From Rhizobium skierniewicense (GTDB lineage: Bacteria; Pseudomonadota; Alphaproteobacteria; Rhizobiales; Rhizobiaceae): 50,902 nucleotides of DNA. Numbering within the stretch: the first letter of the stretch is position 1; each line of letters starts with the position of its first letter. Below are positions 44,883 through 50,902 of the stretch, piece by piece. The DNA lies in NCBI RefSeq assembly GCF_014196515.1, contig NZ_JACIDV010000019.1:1-50902 (forward strand), written 5' to 3'. The position numbers were made by a program, and so were the translations under genes. A model generated the notes under the pieces. The model did no database searches. It saw only the letters and a program-made list of their open reading frames with translations, and had not been told where the DNA came from.

Positions 44883-44883
44883 C

Positions 44884-46422
44884 ATGACAGCCTACAGCAC
44901 CGGCTCTCCATTCCTGCGCCTAAATCCCCGCGACAATGTCCTGATTGCCCGTGTTTCGCTGGACCCGGCACCGTTTTCCGAACTTGGCGGTGCGTCGCTG
45001 TTCGAGCGGATCACGCAGGGCCACAAGGTGGCGATTTCGCCCATGAAGGCGGGAGACGCTGTCATCAAATACGGCCAGATCATCGGTTTTGCCAGCAAGG
45101 ATATCGGCATCGGCGAGCATGTTCACACCCACAACTTGGCCATGGGCGATGTCGAACTTGCTCATGAATTCTGCGTCGACGCCCACGAGCCAGACTTTGT
45201 CCCCGTATCCGAACGCGCATCCTTTATGGGCTATGCGCGGCCAGGCGGGCTGGCCGGTACGCGCAACTACATCGCGATCATCTCCTCGGTAAACTGTTCC
45301 GCCACGGTTTCGCGGGCGATCGCGAGCCACTTTACCACTTCGGGTCGACTGAACGATTTCGCGAATGTCGATGGCATCATTGCTCTCACCCATGGTGGTG
45401 GCTGCGCCATCAACACCAAAACCGAGGGCTATTCATTTCTGACCCGCACGCTTGCAGGTTACGCGACCCATCCCAATGTCGGTGGCGTGGTGATGATCGG
45501 ACTTGGATGTGAGACCAACCAGATTCCTGCGCTGCTGACAGCACATGGTTTGGTGGAAGGAGATCGCTTCCGCACGATGACGATCCAGGCGACAGGCGGC
45601 ACGCGGCGCACGATCGAAGAAGGCATTGCGGCAATCGAGGCCATGCTTCCGGCCATCAACAGCGATGTGCGCACGTCCCAGCCGGCTTCGATGCTGAAGC
45701 TTGCGCTGGAATGCGGCGGGTCCGACGGATATTCCGGCATCTCCGCCAATCCTGCACTCGGTTATGCATCCGACTTGCTGATCCGCCATGGCGGCACGAC
45801 CTGTCTTGCCGAAACGCCTGAAATCTATGGAGCCGAACACCTGCTGACACGCAGGGCGGCATCGCCCGCCGTTGCGGAGAAACTGTTGAAACGCATCGAT
45901 TGGTGGAGGGATTACGCCGAGCGCGGCAATGCCGAACTCAACAACAATCCCTCACACGGCAACAAGGCGGGCGGCTTGACGACGATCCTTGAGAAGTCAC
46001 TGGGCGCCGTCGCCAAGGGCGGCACGTCACGTCTCAACGCCGTCTACGAATATGCCGAGAAAATCACCCAGTCCGGTTTCGTCTTTATGGACACGCCCGG
46101 CTACGATCCTGTGGCCGTGACGGGACAGGTGGCGGGCGGATGCAATCTCATCTGCTTTACCACCGGGCGCGGTTCGGTCTCCGGCTTCAAACCTGCACCG
46201 TCGCTGAAGCTTGCAACCAATACGCCGATGTTCGAGCGGATGAGCGAGGACATGGATATCAATTGCGGCAGCATCGTCACCGGTGACGAAACAGTCGAGC
46301 AGGCCGGAGAGCGCATCTTCCAATTGGTTCTCGACACCGCGTCTGGAAGAAAGACTGCGAGCGAAACCTACGATTATGGCGATAACGAATTCGTGCCCTG
46401 GCAAGTCGGGGCAGTGATGTAA
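44884..46422 (+). CDS. UxaA-family sugar-acid dehydratase (altronate/galactarate dehydratase-like)
   Basis: A 512-residue member of the UxaA/GarD family. An N-terminal SAF-like domain (to about residue 100, with GEHVHTHNL) is joined to the large dehydratase domain. That domain has FMGYARPGGLAGTRNYIAIISSVNC, ALTHGGGCAI, GGVVMIGLGCETNQI, ALECGGSDGYSGISANPA and FMDTPGYDPVAVTGQVAGGCNL. Length agrees with UxaA (about 495) and GarD (about 520). These Fe-dependent enzymes dehydrate a sugar acid to its 2-keto-3-deoxy form. Here the aldonate released by the lactonase is the natural candidate substrate, but fuconate dehydration by this family is my inference. Start supported by GGGAGGAG. Confidence 0.85.
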   Translation: MTAYSTGSPFLRLNPRDNVLIARVSLDPAPFSELGGASLFERITQGHKVAISPMKAGDAVIKYGQIIGFASKDIGIGEHVHTHNLAMGDVELAHEFCVDAHEPDFVPVSERASFMGYARPGGLAGTRNYIAIISSVNCSATVSRAIASHFTTSGRLNDFANVDGIIALTHGGGCAINTKTEGYSFLTRTLAGYATHPNVGGVVMIGLGCETNQIPALLTAHGLVEGDRFRTMTIQATGGTRRTIEEGIAAIEAMLPAINSDVRTSQPASMLKLALECGGSDGYSGISANPALGYASDLLIRHGGTTCLAETPEIYGAEHLLTRRAASPAVAEKLLKRIDWWRDYAERGNAELNNNPSHGNKAGGLTTILEKSLGAVAKGGTSRLNAVYEYAEKITQSGFVFMDTPGYDPVAVTGQVAGGCNLICFTTGRGSVSGFKPAPSLKLATNTPMFERMSEDMDINCGSIVTGDETVEQAGERIFQLVLDTASGRKTASETYDYGDNEFVPWQVGAVM

Positions 46423-46476
46423 CGCCTGTGAAGGTACGTGGCTGCGCGGGATGGGCGCGCCAACGGGAGGAATGAC

Positions 46477-48036
46477 ATGAACGCAATCAAAGATTTCTAT
46501 GACGTCGTTATCATCGGCGCAGGCGTCGGTGGCGGTGCAATGGCCAACCGGCTCGCAGGCCGCGGACGCAGCATTTTGATGATCGAGCGCGGCCCACGGC
46601 TGCCCCGCGAACCCGACAACTGGAGCGTCGATGCTGTTTTCCATACGCTCAAATACGCAACCAAGGAAACATGGCGCGACCGCGACGGCAAGGATTTCAA
46701 TCCCAGCACCTATTACTATGTTGGTGGCAACAGTAAATTCTTTGGTGCCGCGACCTTGCGCTTCCGGGCCGAGGACTTCGGTGACCTTAAGCACGAGGCC
46801 GGCGTTGCACCCGCATGGCCGGTCACTTACGACGAATTCGCACCCTATTACGATGTAGCAGAACAGTTGATGGGAACTCACGGCACCGCCGGCATGGACC
46901 CGACGGAGCCACCGCGTTCCGGGCCGATGCCCTATCCGGCTATCGGTCACGAGCCTGAAATCGCTTTCTTCGATAAGAAGCTGCGTGAAAAAGGGCTTCG
47001 TCCTTTTCCTCTGCCCATTGCTATCGATTACCATCAGGGTGGAAGTTGTATCCGCTGTCGCACCTGTGACGGTTTTGCCTGCCAGCTGGGTGCAAAGGGT
47101 GATGCGGAAGTCAGGCTGGTCAATCCCGCCCTTGCCAAAGGTGATGTTGATCTGGTGACGGAAGCTTTCGTCCACAGATTGTTGACCGACCCGACCGGCA
47201 ATCGCGTGACGGGAATCGAGATCACACAGGCCGGGCAAACCCGCACGATCTCTGCCGACCTGTTCATTTCCAGTGCCGGTGCAATCAATTCGTCTGCCTT
47301 GCTCTTGCGCTCTGCCAACGACGCCCACAAGCGTGGTCTTGGCAATAACATGTCGGATCAGCTTGGCCGCAACTACATGGCGCACAACAACACGGCGATG
47401 ATGGCAATCTCTCCGTTCAAGAAGAATCGCGTGACATTCCAGAAGTCGATGGCGATCAATGATTATTATCTCGCCAACAGTGAAAAACCCTATCCGCTGG
47501 GCAATGTGCAGGGGCTTGGGAAACTGCAGGGCGGCATGCTGACGGCAAATGCGCGCTGGGCACCGGAATGGCTGATGGCAATATTTGCCGAACGCAGCGT
47601 CGACTGGTGGTTGATGTCCGAAGACCTTCCCGATCCTGAAAACCGGGTCACACTCGATGCCGATGGCAAAATCCGTCTGAGCTACACCGCCAATAACCTA
47701 AAATCCCACAACGAACTCGTTCAGGTGTGGAGCCGCCACATGCGCTCTCTTGGTTACCAGCTGATCATCACCAACAAGATGGATATCAAGGTTTCTATGC
47801 ACCAGTGCGGCACGGCCCGTTTCGGCAATGATCCGAAGACATCCGTGCTTGATCCGCACTGCAAGGTCTGGGACGTCGATAATCTCTATGTGGTGGATGC
47901 GTCCTTCCTGCCCTCATCAACGGCTCTCAATCCGTCCCTGACGATTGTCGCGCAAGCGACACGCACGGCAGACCACATTCTGAGCCAATGGGGTGAGGTC
48001 AAGATGCAGCCGGTCACAACGTCGTCGGTCGCCTGA
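46477..48036 (+). CDS. GMC-family FAD-dependent oxidoreductase
   Basis: A 519-residue flavoprotein. The FAD-binding motif is DVVIIGAGVGGGAMANRLA (residues 9-27), followed by LMIERGP. A Cys-rich segment (SCIRCRTCDGFACQLGAKGDAE) resembles that in GMC sugar and polyol dehydrogenases. The C-terminal SMHQCGTARFGNDP carries the catalytic His, and TALNPSLTIVAQATRTADHIL closes the FAD domain. There is no signal peptide or transmembrane segment. No partner cytochrome or small subunit is encoded nearby. The start at 46477 follows a GGGAGGA site; 46438 is less likely. It may oxidise a hydroxyl of the sugar or sugar acid; the electron acceptor is unknown. Confidence 0.83.
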   Translation: MNAIKDFYDVVIIGAGVGGGAMANRLAGRGRSILMIERGPRLPREPDNWSVDAVFHTLKYATKETWRDRDGKDFNPSTYYYVGGNSKFFGAATLRFRAEDFGDLKHEAGVAPAWPVTYDEFAPYYDVAEQLMGTHGTAGMDPTEPPRSGPMPYPAIGHEPEIAFFDKKLREKGLRPFPLPIAIDYHQGGSCIRCRTCDGFACQLGAKGDAEVRLVNPALAKGDVDLVTEAFVHRLLTDPTGNRVTGIEITQAGQTRTISADLFISSAGAINSSALLLRSANDAHKRGLGNNMSDQLGRNYMAHNNTAMMAISPFKKNRVTFQKSMAINDYYLANSEKPYPLGNVQGLGKLQGGMLTANARWAPEWLMAIFAERSVDWWLMSEDLPDPENRVTLDADGKIRLSYTANNLKSHNELVQVWSRHMRSLGYQLIITNKMDIKVSMHQCGTARFGNDPKTSVLDPHCKVWDVDNLYVVDASFLPSSTALNPSLTIVAQATRTADHILSQWGEVKMQPVTTSSVA

Positions 48037-48090
48037 CCCGCTCCGTGTGGAGGACCAGGATCATATTTTCAAAACTGGAGGATGTTGCCG

Positions 48091-48885
48091 ATGTCTAGCG
48101 CGAACAACTATAAAACCATCTTCGATCTCAAAGGCCGCAAGGCTATCGTCACCGGCGGCTCGCGTGGCATTGGTAAGGCACTGGCAGAGGCGTTGGCTGC
48201 GCAAGGAGCGGATGTAGCAATTGTCGTTCGCTCCTCCATGGACAGAGCGCAGGTTTTGGTGAACGATTTGAAGGCGACCGGTGTCGACAGCGTCGCCATT
48301 CAGGCCGACGTTTCCGATGAGGCGGATGTGCAGCGTATGGCCGACGCGGTCATTGATCGCTGGGGACGCATCGACATTCTCGTCAACAATGCCGGCATCG
48401 TATTTCCCGCTGCGGCAGAAGAGTGCAGCCTCCACACGTGGCGACAGACCATGTCTGTCAATCTCGATGGCGTTTTTCTGGTCTCGCAGATTGTCGGCAG
48501 ACAGATGATCACCCAGAAAAGTGGTTCGATCATCAATATCGGCTCCATGTCGGGCCGCATCGTCAATTGGCCTTTCCGCCACGCTGCCTACAATGTCTCG
48601 AAGGCGGGTGTTCACATGCTGACCAAATGCCTCGCGACCGAGTGGGCCGAACACGGCATCCGGGTCAACGCCATCGCACCCGGCTACATCAGGACGGAAC
48701 TGACAGATGACGTGCTGAAAGAGCATCCCGATGTCGTGCGTGATCACTGGGCAAAAGGGGCGGTGCAGAACCGGATCGGTGGCGTTGAAGAATTGGCAGG
48801 AGCCACCGTTTACCTTGCAAGCGATGCTGCAAGCTTTACCACCGGCGAGATCATGACGATCGACGGTGGACTGACGCTGCGTTGA
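48091..48885 (+). CDS. Short-chain dehydrogenase/reductase
   Basis: A 264-residue classical SDR. The cofactor motif is TGGSRGIG (21-28), NNAG lies at 99-102, and the catalytic residues are Ser152, Tyr167 and Lys171 (HAAYNVSKAG). PGYIRTELT and the C-terminal GEIMTIDGG are standard. The ATG at 48091 lies nine bases after GGAGG, better spaced than the ATG at 48082. In known non-phosphorylative deoxysugar routes an SDR oxidises 2-keto-3-deoxy-L-fuconate at C4; position in this operon makes a similar role possible. Confidence 0.9.
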   Translation: MSSANNYKTIFDLKGRKAIVTGGSRGIGKALAEALAAQGADVAIVVRSSMDRAQVLVNDLKATGVDSVAIQADVSDEADVQRMADAVIDRWGRIDILVNNAGIVFPAAAEECSLHTWRQTMSVNLDGVFLVSQIVGRQMITQKSGSIINIGSMSGRIVNWPFRHAAYNVSKAGVHMLTKCLATEWAEHGIRVNAIAPGYIRTELTDDVLKEHPDVVRDHWAKGAVQNRIGGVEELAGATVYLASDAASFTTGEIMTIDGGLTLR

Positions 48886-48915
48886 CGCAACTGATTTCAA
48901 AGAGGAACGCGAAAG

Positions 48916-50031
48916 ATGATACAACGCGGTTATGGCGGCCCGCTTCGATATGTTCAGGGCCAGGGCGTACTTGGTGATCTTGCCTACTTTGTCGAACCTC
49001 TGGCAAAGGCTGCACTCATCATTATCGATGGCTTTTTCTGGGATACGCTTCGACTAACTGTCGAAGCAGAGCTGGCGCAAAAGCGCATTGCTACACGATT
49101 TGTTCGGTTTTGCGGAGAGTCCACCGATGCTGAAGTAGCGCGATGCATCGATGAGGGCAGCGCCATGGGGGCCGGTGTCATTATCGGCATTGGAGGTGGC
49201 AAGGCGCTTGATACGGCAAAGATCACTGCCTTCAATCTTGGTGCCAGAATAGTGACCGTGCCGACCATTGCCTCCACGGATTCACCGACCAGTTCGCTTG
49301 GAGTCATTTACTCGGCAGATGGGGTCTATGACCGGGTTGTGCGCTGTGGCCGTAATCCGGATGTCGTATTGGTCGATAGCGCATTGATCATTCAGGCCCC
49401 AGTCCGCTTTCTGGTCTCTGGCATGGGGGATGCGCTGTCGACTTGGTACGAGGCCCGCTCCAATCTTGAATCACGATCCAAAAACCACATCGGTGATGGG
49501 TATTCAACGACGATTGCCGGCATGCAAATCGCCCGTGCCTGCCATGAAACACTGATGCGCGATGGCCGCGCTGCGTTTCATGCCGCGCGCGGCGGAAAGC
49601 TGACGCCAGCAGTTGAAAACATCATCGAAGCCAACACGTTGCTGAGTGGCCTTGGTTTCGAAAACTGCGGCGTGTCGGCGGCACACGGCATTCACGACGC
49701 TTTGACAGCGCTGGAGCCGACCCACCACTTTTTCCACGGCGAAAAGGTAGCCTTTGGTGTTATCTGCCTGTTGGTTTTGGAAAACCGTGCACCCGACGAA
49801 TTAGATGAGGCTATCGATTTCTGCATCGACCTTGGACTGCCGACCACGCTTGCTGATCTGGGTCTGGACGATGTCTTGCCTGATGATCTTGCCATGGTCG
49901 GAGAGCTTGCGATGCAGCCAACGAACGTCATCCATTCAGTCCCTGTATCACTCAACGCAAAAATGATTGCAGACTGTTTATGGACTGCGAGCATGCTCTC
50001 TGAACAGCGAAAAGAGGCAAGGTCTAACTGA
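48916..50031 (+). CDS. Glycerol-dehydrogenase-like metal-dependent alcohol dehydrogenase
   Basis: A 371-residue GldA-family enzyme. The nucleotide motif is GIGGGKALDTAK (91-102), followed by VPTIASTDSPTSSLGVIY. The metal ligands are Asp172 (GMGDALSTWYEA), His257 (SAAHGIHDAL) and His274 (HFFHGEKVAFG), matching glycerol dehydrogenase positions closely. A ribosome site AGAGGAAC precedes the ATG, 30 bases after the SDR stop. It is the last gene of the plus-strand run. It may oxidise a diol or reduce a hydroxyaldehyde or hydroxyketone formed at the end of the pathway; substrate unknown. Confidence 0.86.
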   Translation: MIQRGYGGPLRYVQGQGVLGDLAYFVEPLAKAALIIIDGFFWDTLRLTVEAELAQKRIATRFVRFCGESTDAEVARCIDEGSAMGAGVIIGIGGGKALDTAKITAFNLGARIVTVPTIASTDSPTSSLGVIYSADGVYDRVVRCGRNPDVVLVDSALIIQAPVRFLVSGMGDALSTWYEARSNLESRSKNHIGDGYSTTIAGMQIARACHETLMRDGRAAFHAARGGKLTPAVENIIEANTLLSGLGFENCGVSAAHGIHDALTALEPTHHFFHGEKVAFGVICLLVLENRAPDELDEAIDFCIDLGLPTTLADLGLDDVLPDDLAMVGELAMQPTNVIHSVPVSLNAKMIADCLWTASMLSEQRKEARSN

Positions 50032-50047
50032 TTGAAAAAGATTCAGG

Positions 50048-50316
50048 CTATTCCTGAGCCCCGTGTAATACACGCAGTACTCGAACCGTAGCGTCCATGA
50101 TTGTGTACGCTGCTAAGTAACGCGTTCCACTGATTACAAGCTCACGTGTGCCAGCAATTCTCCCGACTCTTCCACTTGCGGGAAAATTGATCAGGCGACG
50201 GACTGCAACTACGATGCCTCGTCGACCAAAATGGCGGCGGCGGGGTTCTCCAACTCGATAAAAGTAAAAATTGAATCGCGATCCGGTAAGGCAAACGCAG
50301 ACCAGGTTAGTCTCAA
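50048..50316 (-). pseudogene. ParE/RelE-family toxin, frameshifted
   Basis: Minus-strand reading gives RLTWSAFALPDRDSIFTFIELENPAAAILVDE, then after a one-base loss near 50218 IVVAVRRLINFPASGRVGR, IAGTRELVISGTRYLAAYTI and RVLRVLHGAQE before TAG at 50048-50050. Together these make a ParE-like toxin of about 89 residues. The 269-base length is not a multiple of three, consistent with a single deletion. The start seems to be a TTG overlapping the antitoxin stop (TTGA). Unless the frameshift is a sequencing error, the toxin is dead. Confidence 0.75.
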
Positions 50317-50621
50317 GACGTTATACCCGCCGCCTTATTGCGCGCAGCTTGCCGACGCTTTTCGAAATGAGCCTCGACTTCATCGTCGGAAATATCCGGC
50401 ATCGTATCATTTAGCGCCTCAAACACTTTGGCACGAAACCAAGTATCGTGAGCCTCGCTGCCTGAAAAAAGTTCAAGCGGCAAAACGCCCTCGCTGGCGG
50501 TTCTCGTCAGCAATATGCGAACCGCGTCTGACACCGTAAGTCCCATACCTTCAAGAACTAGGGACGCCCGGTCACGAACGTCAGCATCGATGCGAGTTTG
50601 GACGAGCGCATTGGCAGCCAT
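50313..50621 (-). CDS. RelB/DinJ-family antitoxin
   Basis: A 102-residue ribbon-helix-helix antitoxin. The N-terminal segment NALVQTRIDADVRDRASLVLEGMGLTVSDAVRILLTRTASEG is the RelB/DinJ DNA-binding and dimerisation domain. The charged C-terminal part (DISDDEVEAHFEKRRQAARNK) is the usual toxin-wrapping region. A GGAG site precedes the ATG. It would repress its own promoter and neutralise the adjacent ParE-like toxin, which here is frameshifted. Such pairs commonly stabilise plasmids and islands. Confidence 0.88.
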   Translation of the reverse strand: MAANALVQTRIDADVRDRASLVLEGMGLTVSDAVRILLTRTASEGVLPLELFSGSEAHDTWFRAKVFEALNDTMPDISDDEVEAHFEKRRQAARNKAAGITS

Positions 50622-50647
50622 CGCTATCTCCAGATTGATATCTATTG

Positions 50648-50665
50648 GTAATGCAATTGAATTAC
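50648..50665. promoter_or_regulatory. Candidate operator of the antitoxin gene
   Basis: GTAATGCAATTGAATTAC is a near-perfect palindrome centred on CAATTG, 27 bases upstream of the antitoxin ATG. That is the usual place for ribbon-helix-helix autoregulation. The assignment rests on symmetry and position only. Confidence 0.45.
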
Positions 50666-50755
50666 AAAATCTAGCGCTTGTCTTTTCGCTACGACCTTGC
50701 CCCGTTGAAATAATCCATTTTGAAGTAAGCTCTGGCCCATTGAGAGGACCAGGGA

Positions 50756-50902
50756 ATGAAGCGCAACCGTTTTACAGACGAACAGATCATCGGCATTCTG
50801 AAGGAGCCGAGGCGGGCACGCCGGTCTCGGAGCTTTGCCGCAAGCACGGTGTCAGTGATGCGAGCATCTACAAGTGGAAGGCCAAGTTCGGCGGCATGGA
50901 CG
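50756..50902 (+). pseudogene. IS3-family OrfA start, frameshifted and cut by the window edge
   Basis: The ATG at 50756 starts KRNRFTDEQIIGILKE. After a one-base loss near 50806 the sequence continues in another frame as EAGTPVSELCRKHGVSDAS then YKWKAKFGGMD, the helix-turn-helix of IS3-family OrfA. A TG-start about 50 bases upstream (near 50706) may be the terminal repeat. The rest lies beyond the window. It is a different IS3 group from the remnant at 29904-30878. Confidence 0.75.

Noticed and set aside
46027..47385. 452-codon minus-strand frame over the dehydratase and GMC genes
   Set aside because: Spans the junction of two well-supported plus-strand genes and has no recognisable domain.

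Overview
The window reads as an accessory replicon or genomic island of an alphaproteobacterium, most likely Rhizobiaceae (Rhizobium/Agrobacterium/Ensifer type). The grounds are GC-rich codon use, Agrobacterium-type uronate enzymes (Udh, KdgD, Gli and Gci families), rhamnose/ribose-type sugar importers, a Pseudomonas-like cyn operon and a density of broken insertion sequences. There is no rRNA, tRNA, CRISPR or replication gene. Almost everything is ABC import plus catabolism of small nitrogen or carbon compounds, in blocks separated by transposon debris.

Layout. (1) 1-1830: transposase wreckage (IS701-like on +, IS5-like on -) and a doubtful small ORF. (2) 1873-9461, minus strand: a gamma-glutamyltransferase behind a complete peptide-type ABC importer (Tat-exported binding protein, two permeases, two ATPases, coupled by ATGA/TGATG overlaps) and a DUF1348 protein. 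(3) 9477-15170: a cyanate module, cynABDS on minus with divergent cynF on plus. The intergenic region holds a consensus sigma-54 promoter and three copies of a 12-bp motif suitable as CynF enhancer sites; a terminator follows cynS. (4) 15249-16066: an intact IS6-family element without target duplication. (5) 16392-29756: an oxidative uronate block. It has a GDSL hydrolase and binding protein, then (minus) alpha-ketoglutaric semialdehyde dehydrogenase and uronate dehydrogenase, then (plus) kdgD, gli, gci, a cupin, a four-gene peptide-type ABC importer and an alpha/beta hydrolase. Together the enzymes take hexuronates through aldarolactones and 5-keto-4-deoxyglucarate to 2-oxoglutarate. A short motif recurs upstream of all four transcripts. 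(6) 29904-30878: a broken IS3 element carrying a 36-bp perfect palindrome. (7) 31061-50031: a large sugar block. The minus-strand run encodes an Fe-dependent alcohol dehydrogenase, a full CUT2 sugar importer, an aldo/keto reductase, FucU mutarotase, a lactonase and a second full CUT2 importer. The divergent plus run encodes a GntR regulator, a UxaA-family dehydratase, a GMC oxidoreductase, an SDR and a glycerol-dehydrogenase-like enzyme. This suggests non-phosphorylative catabolism of an L-fucose-like aldose (inference). (8) 50048-50902: a RelB-type antitoxin with a frameshifted ParE toxin, and the start of another IS3 element.

The most interesting parts are the paired CUT2 importers with an unusual enzyme set, the uronate block with its transporter split around the enzymes and its shared operator-like motif, the textbook cyn control region, and the palindrome inserted in frame in a transposase.
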